A DNA stretch of 64,000 nucleotides from Pseudomonadota bacterium. Lineage in GTDB: Bacteria; Desulfobacterota; Desulfovibrionia; Desulfovibrionales; Desulfovibrionaceae. Positions 25,591 through 34,087 of the stretch are shown piece by piece. The notes beneath the pieces are model-generated. The model was not told where the DNA came from and did not search any database. It worked only from the letters and a program-made list of their open reading frames with translations. The stretch lies in contig JAEZYD010000047.1 of assembly GCA_023419375.1 (NCBI GenBank), positions 1-64,000 on the forward strand, written 5' to 3'. A program made the translations under genes and the position numbers. Numbering within the stretch: position 1 is the first letter of the stretch; every line of letters starts with the position of its first letter.

Positions 25591-26022
25591 ATGATGATCA
25601 TCCGGCCAGCAACAACTGCTGACATCAACGAAATCTTTGCCATCCGCACCAGCGTGCGAGAAAATCACTTGTCGCTGGAACAGCTCAAAAATATGGGCAT
25701 TACAGCAGAAAGTATTGGCAGCATTATTAACGAGGATGAGTGCGCGTGGATGGCCGAAGCGGAAGGTGCGCCCGTGGGCTTTGCCATGGCGGATGCGGAA
25801 GATGGCAGCGTTTTTGCGCTTTTTGTGCGCCCGGAGTGGGAGAATAAAGGCGTGGGCAAGCTATTGCTGGAGAGGATGGAGGCGTTTCTGTTTTCCCGGC
25901 ATGAGATGCTTTGGCTCGAAACAGACGGGTGCAGCCGTGCCGCAGGCTTCTACGCCAGTCAGGGATGGACGCGCGCGGCAGAGCTGGAAAACGGCGATGC
26001 CCGTTTTGAAAAAAGACGTTAA
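25591..26022 (+). CDS. GNAT-family N-acetyltransferase
   Basis: A 143-residue acetyltransferase (142 if the second ATG is used). CAGGAG lies just before the paired ATGs at 25591/25594. The acetyl-CoA loop is visible in FVRPEWENKGVGKLLLERM, and the C-terminal strand is GFYASQGWTRAAELENG. The substrate cannot be read from sequence. The stop overlaps the convergent gene's stop. Confidence 0.85.
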   Translation: MMIIRPATTADINEIFAIRTSVRENHLSLEQLKNMGITAESIGSIINEDECAWMAEAEGAPVGFAMADAEDGSVFALFVRPEWENKGVGKLLLERMEAFLFSRHEMLWLETDGCSRAAGFYASQGWTRAAELENGDARFEKRR

Positions 26023-26549
26023 CTCTCGGCTGGATTATTATTTTTTTTGTCGGCCCGTTCCCGCAGTTTCTCTCCCATGCGGCGCAAAACCGGGTTCGGC
26101 TCGGCCTCAAAATCCTTCCAGCTGGCATCGGCGTAGGCCAGCAAGGCGGCCACAACGTCCAGCGCTTCTTCCACGCTGTCAACCCAGCCGCTGACAGCCC
26201 CGTGCAGCATCAGCCCCGGCCCTTCCAGCGGGCCGCGTATACCAAGCACAGGAACTCCAGCCCCGGCGGCCAGCCCCACTTCCACCCCGGCGTCCTGCCC
26301 GGAAGCGCCGTAATAGATGACCATGTCCGCTGTCAGGCAGGCATTGTGGCAAAAGGCGTAGACCTCGCCGCCGTCACGGTCGGTGTCCATCCAGATGCGC
26401 CGTTCGGCGGGGGTCAGCCCTGGCGGCGGCACGGCTTTGTCTGTCCAGTCCAGCATGCGGCAGCCCATGCCCCGCAGCTCGCGCCCCAGAAGGCGTACTC
26501 CGTGCTTGTGCTTGAAAGACCCGGCCACATAGATGGTCAATACAGACAT
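26019..26549 (-). CDS. Nucleoside 2-deoxyribosyltransferase-like protein
   Basis: A 176-residue protein. The opening LTIYVAGSFKHKHGVRLLGR, then MGCRMLDWTDK and GEVYAFCHNACLTADMVIYY with GASGQDAGVEVGLAAGAGVP, follows the deoxyribosyltransferase-like Rossmann pattern (sugar-binding Asp region, then the G-x-E-x-G helix). Activity is uncertain; proteins with this fold may act in nucleotide salvage or signalling. ATG 26549 has AAGGA upstream; the longer frame starts at TTG. It probably follows cobO. Confidence 0.5.
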   Translation of the reverse strand: MSVLTIYVAGSFKHKHGVRLLGRELRGMGCRMLDWTDKAVPPPGLTPAERRIWMDTDRDGGEVYAFCHNACLTADMVIYYGASGQDAGVEVGLAAGAGVPVLGIRGPLEGPGLMLHGAVSGWVDSVEEALDVVAALLAYADASWKDFEAEPNPVLRRMGEKLRERADKKNNNPAES

Positions 26550-26607
26550 ATACCCGAATTCCTTTTGCAAATACTGGCGAACATATCCCGAAAGGCACCC
26601 ACAGAGG

Positions 26608-27111
26608 CTAAAATTCTATGCCAGGCGCGGCTTTGACGCCCGTGCGCCAGGGGTGCTTGATTTCGGTCATGGAGGTCACAAGGTCTGCCGCATCCACGAG
26701 CCACTCGGGCGCGCTGCGGCCAGACAGCACGAGATGGCAATCATTGGTGCGGGCCAGCGCCATGAGTTCCTCGAGCTCCTGCTGCTCAAGTATCCCGGCG
26801 CTCAGGGCATACAGGGTTTCATCCAGCACAAGCATGTCTGCCTGCTCAAGCTGCCCCCGAGCCCAATCAAGCACCCGCAGGGCGGCCTCCCGGTGCGCTG
26901 GGCGCTCTGCATCGGTACGCAAAAAACCCAACCCACCAGCAAAAAAGCGCTCTCCCAGCAGCCTGGCAAGCATGGCCTGCTCACCCGCCTGCCCATCGCG
27001 CTTCATAAACTGCCCAAAGGCCACAATCATATTCTGTCCCAGCGCGCGCACGGTCTGCCCCACGCAGGCGCTGGTTTTTCCTTTGCCGTCGCCAGTATAC
27101 ACAAGAATCAT
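26608..27111 (-). CDS. cobO: Cob(I)yrinic acid a,c-diamide adenosyltransferase
   Basis: A 167-residue CobA/CobO/BtuR-type enzyme that adds the 5'-deoxyadenosyl ligand of B12. The P-loop GDGKGKTS is at residues 7-14, followed by the family blocks VLDETLYAL and LVLSGRSAPEWLVDAADLVT, and the C-terminal KHPWRTGVKAAPGIEF. The start ATG overlaps the amrS stop as TAATG, so the two are translationally coupled. Confidence 0.92.
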   Translation of the reverse strand: MILVYTGDGKGKTSACVGQTVRALGQNMIVAFGQFMKRDGQAGEQAMLARLLGERFFAGGLGFLRTDAERPAHREAALRVLDWARGQLEQADMLVLDETLYALSAGILEQQELEELMALARTNDCHLVLSGRSAPEWLVDAADLVTSMTEIKHPWRTGVKAAPGIEF

Positions 27112-28115
27112 TACTTCCAGACTCCCGGGATCTGCACGCCGCACTTGGGGCACTTGCCTTCTGCGCCCCGCACCCGCGTGTCGTATCCGTTCCGTTCAAT
27201 AACCAGCGCATTGCACTCCGGGCAAAACGTATTGCTGCCCAAGGGGCTGCGCGTGTTTCCGATATAAACATAATTCAACCCTGCCTCGCGCCCGATACGC
27301 CAACAGGCCTCAAGTGTTGCCAGCGGCGTGTCCGGATGGTCGATCATCAGGTGCGCGCCATGAAAACCCGTCACATGCCACGGCGTGTCCGGCCCCAGCT
27401 CGTCACGGATAAAGGCCGCAAGCTCTGCCATTTCTGCCTGCCCATCATTGAGGCCGGGAATGACCAGGGTTGTGACCTCAAGCCACCAGCCAAGTTTTTT
27501 GATGGCTTTCAGATTCTCCAGCACAGGCTGAAGATGCCCGCCGCAATATTTGCGGTAAAAGACCTCGCTGAATGACTTCAAATCCACATTGGCGGCGCAG
27601 ATGCACCGGCTCAGGGCCGCCAGGCAGTCCTTGGACATATAGCCGTTGGTCACAAGCACACTGCGTATGCCTTTTTTGGCCGCCATGCCTGCTGTTTCGT
27701 ACAGCAGCTCAAAAAAAACCGTGGGCTCGTTGTAGGTAAAGGCCATGGTCTGGGCGCGGTTGGCCTGAGCCAGGGCCAGCAGATCTTCTGGAGCAGCGCG
27801 CTTGCCGGGCACTATGCCGCTTTCCGGCACGTGGGCAATGTTGTTGTTCTGGCAGAAATGGCAGGAAAAGTTGCATCCGGCGCTGCCTACAGAAAAAATC
27901 TTGCTGCCGGGCAAAAAATGGTAAAGGGGCTTTTTTTCAATGGGATCCATGGCAGCAGCGGTAACGACCTTGCTGACCAGAGAAACCATTTCTCCCCGCA
28001 TGTTGACGCGAACCCCGCAAATGCCCTTGGCCCCTTTACGCAGGCGGCAACGGTGAGCGCACAGGCGGCATACAACGGTGCCGTCAGGCTGAGAATCCCA
28101 AAGCGCGGCAAGCAT
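27111..28115 (-). CDS. amrS: AmmeMemoRadiSam radical SAM enzyme
   Basis: A 334-residue radical SAM protein. The cluster motif CNFSCHFC gives Cys81, Cys85 and Cys88 (CxxxCxxC). An N-terminal Cys set (C16, C19, C23, C34) and a C-terminal zinc-ribbon-like CPEC...CPKC frame the barrel. This layout is that of AmrS, related to pyruvate-formate-lyase activase. Its AmmeMemo partner is not adjacent. ATG 28115 has GGGAGAGG eight bases upstream; an in-frame TTG at 28121 is less likely. Confidence 0.88.
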   Translation of the reverse strand: MLAALWDSQPDGTVVCRLCAHRCRLRKGAKGICGVRVNMRGEMVSLVSKVVTAAAMDPIEKKPLYHFLPGSKIFSVGSAGCNFSCHFCQNNNIAHVPESGIVPGKRAAPEDLLALAQANRAQTMAFTYNEPTVFFELLYETAGMAAKKGIRSVLVTNGYMSKDCLAALSRCICAANVDLKSFSEVFYRKYCGGHLQPVLENLKAIKKLGWWLEVTTLVIPGLNDGQAEMAELAAFIRDELGPDTPWHVTGFHGAHLMIDHPDTPLATLEACWRIGREAGLNYVYIGNTRSPLGSNTFCPECNALVIERNGYDTRVRGAEGKCPKCGVQIPGVWK

Positions 28116-28117
28116 GC

Positions 28118-29239
28118 TCAACGCCTCTCCCTTCCATCACGGCCTCGGTCGACGCCGCGCGGGTCATACTGTGAATCACCCTGATTGCCGGGGCGCGGGT
28201 TATACCTGTCGTCTCCACGCTGGTCATGGCTGTTGTCGCGGGGCCTGTTGGGGCCGTTGTAGCCACCGTCGCGCGAATCATACTGATCACGGCGCGGGCC
28301 ATCGTAACGGCCATCGTGCGGCCTGTCATCATGCCGTCGATTATCATACTGCCGATCGTCATAGCGCCGATCGTCATAAGGTCTGTCGTCATGTCGCCTG
28401 TCGTCATGGCGATGCCTGTTATGGTCCGGCTGCGGCGCGGGCTGCCAGATGACCGAAGGCATGTTCTGCTGTCCCGGCCACGAAGGCCCACCGGGTCTGG
28501 GCATGGGGCCATACGGATTGGGCCCCCAGTGGTTGCCATCGGGGTAAATCTGCGGAGCCACAAAAAAAGTGCCGTAATTCTGCTGGTCCGGGGGAGCGGG
28601 CGGCACCACAGAGGTAACGATGTCGCCAGTCTGCGGATCCCGATACTGGGTCGCGATGCCTCTGTCGTTGAAATTTTCACCCTGGAGCTGCCCTGTGCCT
28701 GAAACAACGCTGTCGCCCTGCCCTTGCCAGCCGGGTGCTGGCGCAGGGTACGGCGCATAGCCAGGTCCATAACCTGGCGCATACTCGGGGGCAAAGCCGG
28801 GGGCAGGCGCTGCCTGCGGCACGGCGGCAGGATTTGGCACAGGGGCCGCAGAAGGAGCAGGAGCGGGGGCAGGAGCCTCCGCAGGCCCCGGCAGGGAACC
28901 AAAAGAGGAATAGGGGGCCATGCCTCCCGCATTGGGCCAGGGGGTCGGCTGGCCGGAAGCGGCAGTCTGCAAAGCGGGTGACGTTGCAGCCGCTTGCTGG
29001 TTTGCCTGTTGGTTTGGCTGTTGGTTTGGCTGCGGGCCAAGTTGCGGCGCAGCTGGTTTCTCTACAGATGGCTCGCCGGGCGCAACAGGCGGCGCAGGCT
29101 GAGCCGCCGGTACTGGGCCAAGCTTCACGCCAGAGACAGGCGCACGGTATTCCGTAACGCCATCCGCAGCGAGGGACGCGCCGGAACAAACGAACGTCAG
29201 TACGGCGCAGAAAACATACAATCCTGCATATCTACGCAT
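28118..29239 (-). CDS. Secreted low-complexity protein with a His/Asp/Arg repeat tail
   Basis: A 373-residue exported protein. The signal peptide is LYVFCAVLTFVCSGASLAA (cleavage after ASLAA). Residues 30-170 are Pro/Ala/Gln/Asn-rich with PNQQPNQQANQQ repeats and PAPGFAPEYAPGYGPGYAPY. A small folded-looking block follows (DPQTGDIVTSVVPPAPPDQQ). From about residue 285 the tail is tandem [R/H]-Y/H-D-D-R units (RHDDRRHDDRPYDDRRYDDR). The His/Asp density suggests metal or polyanion binding, but no family is recognised. It ends two bases before amrS. Confidence 0.7.
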   Translation of the reverse strand: MRRYAGLYVFCAVLTFVCSGASLAADGVTEYRAPVSGVKLGPVPAAQPAPPVAPGEPSVEKPAAPQLGPQPNQQPNQQANQQAAATSPALQTAASGQPTPWPNAGGMAPYSSFGSLPGPAEAPAPAPAPSAAPVPNPAAVPQAAPAPGFAPEYAPGYGPGYAPYPAPAPGWQGQGDSVVSGTGQLQGENFNDRGIATQYRDPQTGDIVTSVVPPAPPDQQNYGTFFVAPQIYPDGNHWGPNPYGPMPRPGGPSWPGQQNMPSVIWQPAPQPDHNRHRHDDRRHDDRPYDDRRYDDRQYDNRRHDDRPHDGRYDGPRRDQYDSRDGGYNGPNRPRDNSHDQRGDDRYNPRPGNQGDSQYDPRGVDRGRDGRERR

Positions 29240-29329
29240 GGCACGCTCCTTACCCCTCCGGCTTTATTCTAGCAGCGGCGCGCAAGCCGGTCTATGAAAA
29301 AACTCGCGGCCAGGGCCTCAAAAAGTCGC

Positions 29330-29358
29330 TTGGGGTTTGAAAGAACCTGTGTTATGTA
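29330..29358 (+). promoter_or_regulatory. Possible sigma-70 promoter of purM
   Basis: TTGGGG (29330-29335) and TATGTA (29353-29358) are 17 bases apart, 24 bases before the purM ATG. The -35 box is weak. Confidence 0.35.
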
Positions 29359-29382
29359 GCGCAGATTCAAAGGAGGCAACGG

Positions 29383-30441
29383 ATGTCCAGCGACCGCGCA
29401 AAAGCCTACACTCAGGCAGGCGTTGATATTGAGGCGGGAAACGCTCTTGTTTCACGCATCAAAGGCATGGTTCAGAGCACGCAGACCAGAGGCGTCATTT
29501 CCGATATTGGCGGCTTCGGCGGCCTGTTCCGGCCTGACCTCAACGGCATGACCGAACCTGTGCTTGTTTCTTCCACCGATGGCGTGGGAACCAAGCTCAA
29601 ACTGGCTTTTGCCTGCAACAAGCACGATACTGTGGGCATCGACCTTGTGGCCATGAGTGTCAACGACATTTTGGTTCAGGGTGCCACCCCCCTGTTTTTT
29701 CTCGACTACTTTGCCACCGGCAAGCTTGACGTAGAAACCGCCCAGACCGTCATTGGCGGCGTGGCCGAGGGCTGCCGTCAGTCCGGATGCGCCTTGCTTG
29801 GCGGTGAAACCGCTGAAATGCCAGACATGTACGCGCCAGGCGAATATGATCTTGCCGGTTTTTGCGTGGGCATTGTGGACAATGCCAAACTCATTGACGG
29901 CTCCGGCATTCAGGTGGGCGACAAGATCATCGGCATCGCCTCCTCGGGTCTGCACTCCAACGGCTTTTCCCTGGCCCGCAAGGTGCTTGAACAGAGCGGC
30001 CTTTCCCTCACCGATCCCTTCCCCGGCGGGGATGGAACCAGCGTTGGCGATGTGCTGCTGACGCCCACCACCATCTACGTGGAAGCGGTGCGCTCCCTGC
30101 TGCGCGACATGAACGTCAAGGGCATGGCCCACATCACCGGTGGCGGCTTTTACGACAATATTCCCCGCGTACTGCCCTCCCAGGTGGAAGCGCGCATTCA
30201 TTTTGGCAGCTGGCAGATGGCCCCCGTCTTCAACTGGCTCAAGGAAGCGGGCAACCTCAGCTGGCCGGAAATTCTGCAGATATTCAACGGCGGCATCGGC
30301 TATGTGCTGGTGGTGCCCGCCGATCAGGCCGAGGAAGCCATCAACCGCATCCAGGCCTTCAAGCTGCGTGCGTGGTGCATAGGCGAAATAGCCCGCCGCT
30401 CCAAGGATGACGATCAGGAACAGGTCATCATCAACTTCTAG
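29383..30441 (+). CDS. purM: Phosphoribosylformylglycinamidine cyclo-ligase
   Basis: A 352-residue AIR synthetase for the fifth step of purine synthesis. Family motifs are clear: KAYTQAGVDIEAGN at the start, GGFGGLF, STDGVGTKLKLAF, DLVAMSVNDILVQGA, FLDYFATGKL, GGETAEMPDMY and the C-terminal GGIGYVLVVPA. Length is normal. AAAGGAGG precedes the ATG. It is monocistronic, followed by a strong terminator. Confidence 0.97.
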   Translation: MSSDRAKAYTQAGVDIEAGNALVSRIKGMVQSTQTRGVISDIGGFGGLFRPDLNGMTEPVLVSSTDGVGTKLKLAFACNKHDTVGIDLVAMSVNDILVQGATPLFFLDYFATGKLDVETAQTVIGGVAEGCRQSGCALLGGETAEMPDMYAPGEYDLAGFCVGIVDNAKLIDGSGIQVGDKIIGIASSGLHSNGFSLARKVLEQSGLSLTDPFPGGDGTSVGDVLLTPTTIYVEAVRSLLRDMNVKGMAHITGGGFYDNIPRVLPSQVEARIHFGSWQMAPVFNWLKEAGNLSWPEILQIFNGGIGYVLVVPADQAEEAINRIQAFKLRAWCIGEIARRSKDDDQEQVIINF

Positions 30442-30480
30442 AGCATGGTCGTTATTTATCTGCTCCAGCCCAGATTATAA

Positions 30481-30512
30481 AGGGCCGCCCGGCATCCCGG
30501 GCGGCCCTTTCG
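30481..30512 (+). terminator. Rho-independent terminator of purM
   Basis: AGGGCCGCCCGG pairs with CCGGGCGGCCCT across a CAT loop and runs into TTTCGTTTC. It lies 40 bases after the purM stop. Confidence 0.9.
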
Positions 30513-30603
30513 TTTCAAACTGCTTTTCTTTTTGACCGTGCATTGACATAATCAACGCTCACTGGCCGCATGAATACCGCACGGCCCATTTCAGGAGGAT
30601 ATC

Positions 30604-31071
30604 ATGAACAGCGCCATAAGTTGCCTTGGAAACGCCATCTGGTTTTTGTGCGGCGGCATTGTCATGGGCCTTGTGTGGTGGCTCTACGGGGTGCTCTGCT
30701 TTATTTCCATCGTGGGCATTCCCTGGGGCAGGGCATGCTTTGTCATGGGCAACTTTGCCTTTTTCCCCTTTGGCAAAATGCCCGTCGCGCGCGATGTGCT
30801 TACCGGCAGACAGGACGTTGGCACCGGCCCGTGGGGCACGGTGGGCAACATCGTATGGCTTTTACTGGCTGGCGTGTGGATTGCCCTGGGGCATCTGGTT
30901 TCCGCCGTCATGTGCGCGGTGACCATAATCGGCATTCCTTTTGCCTGGCAGCACGTCAAACTTGCTGCGCTGGCCCTCTGCCCCATCGGCAAGACCATTG
31001 TACCCGCGCCCCTGGCAGATGCTGCCGAACGCGCAGCAGCAGAACGAGGTTTTAAAGACGGCCGTTACTAG
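30604..31071 (+). CDS. yccF: YccF-family inner membrane protein
   Basis: A 155-residue membrane protein. Two related halves each carry a hydrophobic hairpin and the repeated motif IVGIPWGRACFVMGNFAFFP / IIGIPFAWQHVKLAALALCP, the hallmark of the YccF domain. Four membrane helices are likely. Function is unknown. CAGGAGG precedes the ATG. Confidence 0.85.
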   Translation: MNSAISCLGNAIWFLCGGIVMGLVWWLYGVLCFISIVGIPWGRACFVMGNFAFFPFGKMPVARDVLTGRQDVGTGPWGTVGNIVWLLLAGVWIALGHLVSAVMCAVTIIGIPFAWQHVKLAALALCPIGKTIVPAPLADAAERAAAERGFKDGRY

Positions 31072-31123
31072 GCTTCAATGTTGCCGCACCGCCGCCGATC
31101 AAAATCGTAGAGCTGGCGCAACG

Positions 31124-31723
31124 TTAGCTCGCGGGTTCGCTTGAGAACAGTTCCGCCAGTTGCCTTGCATAAAATTTATTCATGTACTCAATGTCGATCT
31201 TGGGCGAATCCGCTCCCCGCAGCAGATTAACGACCATTGACGCCCCCATGATCTGCGCGAGTACCAGTTCTGCCCGCGTGGCTGAATGTTCGCCGGGCAG
31301 CACTTCCATGATATTCTGACGGATGGCGTCGTACGTTTTTGCCATCACGTCCGAAACATTGGGGTCCAGCGCAGAAAGGGCCGTGATGCGAAAATCTGTG
31401 GCCCATGCGCTCTGCGCGCCGCCAGAGAGAATGCTGCCCATGGCCATACTGGTTTTTTCCATAGGCGGCACATCAGGCAGGGCCTCAATGCCTTCTGAAT
31501 TCAGAATGGACGCCACTTCAAGAAAAAGGTTCCTTTTTGAGCCAAAATAGCGGCTGATAAGTGCCGGGTTTACCCCAGCCGCCGCGCCGATTTCCCGTAT
31601 CCCGACGTTGCCGTAGTTGGCTTTGGCAAAGAGCCTTCGCGCCGCCTGCAAAAGACGGTTTCTGGTTTCTGCGGCATTGCGTTTGCGCTGCGAGCCCGTG
31701 GCTGTTTTACGTTCAAGAGCCAT
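31124..31723 (-). CDS. TetR-family repressor, probable regulator of the adjacent mipA-like gene
   Basis: A 199-residue regulator. The TetR helix-turn-helix lies at about residues 20-65 (NRLLQAARRLFAKANYGNVG, then IREIGAAAGVNPALISRYFG). The ligand-binding helices follow. It is divergent from mipA with a perfect palindrome between them. Confidence 0.88.
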   Translation of the reverse strand: MALERKTATGSQRKRNAAETRNRLLQAARRLFAKANYGNVGIREIGAAAGVNPALISRYFGSKRNLFLEVASILNSEGIEALPDVPPMEKTSMAMGSILSGGAQSAWATDFRITALSALDPNVSDVMAKTYDAIRQNIMEVLPGEHSATRAELVLAQIMGASMVVNLLRGADSPKIDIEYMNKFYARQLAELFSSEPAS

Positions 31724-31748
31724 TGCTATCCCCTATATTTACTGCGGC

Positions 31749-31778
31749 TTGACACAGTTGTTTTTTTGAGGCTACCTT
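31749..31778 (+). promoter_or_regulatory. Candidate sigma-70 promoter of mipA
   Basis: TTGACA at 31749-31754 is followed 18 bases on by TACCTT (31773-31778). The TetR-type palindrome starts four bases downstream, where it would block transcription. Confidence 0.5.
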
Positions 31779-31781
31779 TGA

Positions 31782-31797
31782 GTAATCAATTGATTAC
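31782..31797. promoter_or_regulatory. Perfect 16-bp palindrome, likely TetR operator
   Basis: GTAATCAATTGATTAC equals its own reverse complement. It lies between the divergent TetR and mipA genes, just after the mipA promoter, which is the classic place for autoregulation and repression of the target. Confidence 0.7.
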
Positions 31798-31842
31798 AGA
31801 TTTCCATAAAAAGTGCAATGCCTTTGTTGCGCGGGAGGGTTC

Positions 31843-32619
31843 ATGAAAATACGGGGATTGTCGTGCTTTGCGGCATTAACCATCCTTCTTTTAACGGCTT
31901 TTTCTGCCATTGCGGAAGAAGGCAAGAGCGACAGCAATCGCTGGGGATTCAACCTCGGCATTGGCGGCACTGTTTCCACATCGGAATACAAGGGCGTGGA
32001 AAGGCTGGGCACGGCCCTGCCCTTGCTGGGATATGAAGGCGAGTATCTGTATTTGCGGGGATTGAGCGGCGGCGTGCACCTGTTCAAGAACGAATACCAC
32101 GAAGTCAACGTGCAGCTTTCGTATCTGCCGCAGCATTTTTATGCCTCATGGAGCGACAACTCGGGCATGAAAAAGCTTGATGACCGCTATGCTTCAGCCA
32201 TGGCTGGCATCAACTACCGCTTGCACACCGAGCTTGGCGTACTGGCAGCCACCCTTTCCACCGATGCGCTGGGCGTGAACAAGGGCGTGATGGCCGACGC
32301 CTCCTATTCCTACCCCATCCGCTTTGCCAATATGTCGCTCATTCCCACGGCTGGCGTGCAGTGGACCGACGTGAACTACAACGACTATTATTACGGCGTG
32401 AGCAAGAGCGAAGCGCGCGCCAGCGGCCTGAGCCACTACTCGCCGGAATCAGCCCTCTCGCCTTATGCCGAACTGACCTTGCGGGTCGGTCTTACAGAAA
32501 GCTGGAGCGCTTTTGTGAGTGGGAAAAGCCAGTTTTTGGGACAGGAAATAACCGACAGCCCCATGGTTGAACGCAACAACAAGTACTCGTTGAGCGGGGG
32601 CTTTCTTTACGCATTCTAG
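31843..32619 (+). CDS. MipA/OmpV-family outer membrane protein
   Basis: A 258-residue outer membrane beta-barrel. The signal peptide (IRGLSCFAALTILLLTAFSA, cleaved near AIA-EE) is followed by the MipA pattern: GFNLGIGGTVSTSEYKGVE, PLLGYEGEYLYLRGL, GLSHYSPESALSPYAELTLR and the C-terminal strand ending in Phe (SGGFLYAF), the outer-membrane signature. GGGAGGG lies before ATG 31843. Regulation by the divergent TetR is inferred. Confidence 0.85.
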   Translation: MKIRGLSCFAALTILLLTAFSAIAEEGKSDSNRWGFNLGIGGTVSTSEYKGVERLGTALPLLGYEGEYLYLRGLSGGVHLFKNEYHEVNVQLSYLPQHFYASWSDNSGMKKLDDRYASAMAGINYRLHTELGVLAATLSTDALGVNKGVMADASYSYPIRFANMSLIPTAGVQWTDVNYNDYYYGVSKSEARASGLSHYSPESALSPYAELTLRVGLTESWSAFVSGKSQFLGQEITDSPMVERNNKYSLSGGFLYAF

Positions 32620-32728
32620 AGCTGCAGGGCATTACCACGTTTCCCGGCGGCTTGCCGCCGGGTTATCCACCAAGGGCGCTTTCTGAACGGGCAGAAATGT
32701 GCGGGCCTTTGCCGCGACCTGCGCGGCT

Positions 32729-33445
32729 CTACCGTTCAGAAGCGCAACCACTCTGGCAAAGATGCCCAGGGCCGAAAGGAACAAGCCTGCCCGCAGCAAA
32801 GGCGTTAAGACAGTCAGCCACTGTGGGCAGATTGGCATTGTAATACACGGCTATACCCGCCTCCTGCAAAGCCCGCAGGGGCCGCATGCCCATGCCGCCC
32901 GCAAGCAGGGCGCCAACGCCAAGACGCAGCAGGGCCTGTACCGGCCCGGCGCAATCCCCGCCCTGATGCATGGGATTGGGCTGAATGCTGACCGCCCCGA
33001 TATTGCCGTCCTCCACCCTAGCAAGGGTATAGAACTGACATCGGCCAAAATGAACGTTGGGCGCAGCATCCGGGCCGCCGGGGGCAATGCTTGGCACAGC
33101 CACTACCAGCCCGCCCTGCACGGCATCCTCGCTTTCCGCCCCCTCGGCAGTTGCATCCACAGCGCACACCCCGCCCTCGATGCGCAGGGCCTGCCCCTGC
33201 ACAAGAGCCTGAGCCACACTGCGCCGCGCGCGCCGCAAAAGCCTGCCAAAGGTGTGCCGCGAAACACCCATGCGGGCTGCGGCGGCATCCATGTTCAGGT
33301 CTTCAAAGTCGGCCAGCCGCAAGGCTTCCAGGCCATCCAGCGACAGCACAACCTCTTCAAGTTCGTGCAGGGGAATACCGTTGGGCTTGAAACATCTGTT
33401 TTTTGGCAGGGCGCTCACACGCCTGCAATGGCAAGGTCTTGGCAT
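32729..33445 (-). CDS. DUF134 helix-turn-helix fused to a NifX-type domain
   Basis: A 238-residue protein. Residues 1-90 are DUF134 (MPRPCHCRRV; HELEEVVLSLDGLEALRLAD; MGVSRHTFGRLLRRAR), a helix-turn-helix domain. Residues 108-228 are a dinitrogenase iron-molybdenum-cofactor-type fold (NVHFGRCQFYTLARVEDG; AGGMGMRPLRALQEAGIAVY). It is the likely DNA-binding member of the Orp-like cluster. ATG 33445 is chosen at the start of DUF134 homology. It is separated from the cluster by a terminator. Confidence 0.85.
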   Translation of the reverse strand: MPRPCHCRRVSALPKNRCFKPNGIPLHELEEVVLSLDGLEALRLADFEDLNMDAAAARMGVSRHTFGRLLRRARRSVAQALVQGQALRIEGGVCAVDATAEGAESEDAVQGGLVVAVPSIAPGGPDAAPNVHFGRCQFYTLARVEDGNIGAVSIQPNPMHQGGDCAGPVQALLRLGVGALLAGGMGMRPLRALQEAGIAVYYNANLPTVADCLNAFAAGRLVPFGPGHLCQSGCASER

Positions 33446-33684
33446 AATTTCCCAGTAATATGGTTTTATTTGAGAATAAGCCAATGCCACGCCTCGCGCA
33501 AGTGGCGCAAGCCGTGGCCGTGCACATCTGCCGCTCTGCGCATGGTCGGCCCAAACCGGGAGGGGTAAACCCGGTTCAGGCCCGGCCATGCTTCCCGTGG
33601 GCCGGAGGCTGCTTGCGCGCAGGCAGCGCGCGCCCAAGGCGCCGTGCAAACCAAGGGTACGGACAATGGTTTGCGGGAACAGTA

Positions 33685-33707
33685 AAACCTGCCGCGCGTG
33701 GCGGCTC
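33685..33707 (-). terminator. Terminator at the end of the Orp-like operon
   Basis: GCCGC (about 33690-33694) pairs with GCGGC (about 33700-33705); on the minus strand a GGTTTTA run follows. It sits nine bases after the stop of the last small gene. Confidence 0.6.
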
Positions 33708-33715
33708 TCATTTTA

Positions 33716-34081
33716 TCAGGCCTGAAGCTCCGTCAGCAGGCGCGTCACGCGGCGCGCATCGTCCGCTGTGGGCGTGGTCGGCAGCGAGGCAAGAATGCCC
33801 AGACCTTCCATGACGTCATGAAAGACATCCTCGGGCATTTCGCTGACAACCGCCGTATGCACCAGCGCATTCACACGCATGATGCCGATGACATCCTGCT
33901 TTGCCTGCTCCTGCGAGGCGGCATCCAGCACAACCAGCGCCGGGGCCTGCTTTTGCACGCAGCGTTTGCAGGCATCGGCATCAGCAACCGTGGTTACGGC
34001 GCAGCCCTGGCTTTCAAGCTCCGCCACAAAGGCGGCAAAAGCTGCGGGCCGCCCTGTCTGCAACAGAATGGAGCGCTTCAT
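33716..34081 (-). CDS. Receiver-like small protein of the Orp-like cluster
   Basis: A 121-residue alpha/beta protein with response-regulator-like pattern: KRSILLQTGRPAAFAAFVAE, then QAPALVVLDAASQEQAKQDV and VHTAVVSEMPEDVFHDVMEG. The Asp in VVLDA could be the phospho-acceptor, but the acidic pocket at the N-terminus is absent, so a degenerate receiver is likelier. No output domain. It starts seven bases after the NifX gene. Confidence 0.65.
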   Translation of the reverse strand: MKRSILLQTGRPAAFAAFVAELESQGCAVTTVADADACKRCVQKQAPALVVLDAASQEQAKQDVIGIMRVNALVHTAVVSEMPEDVFHDVMEGLGILASLPTTPTADDARRVTRLLTELQA

Positions 34082-34087
34082 AACGGT

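Noticed and set aside
28226..28702. Plus-strand ORFs opposite the repeat-rich secreted protein
   Set aside because: They are translations of the repeat on the other strand, with no start context.
32699..33568. A 289-codon plus-strand ORF
   Set aside because: Antisense to the DUF134-NifX gene, no ribosome site and shadow-like composition.
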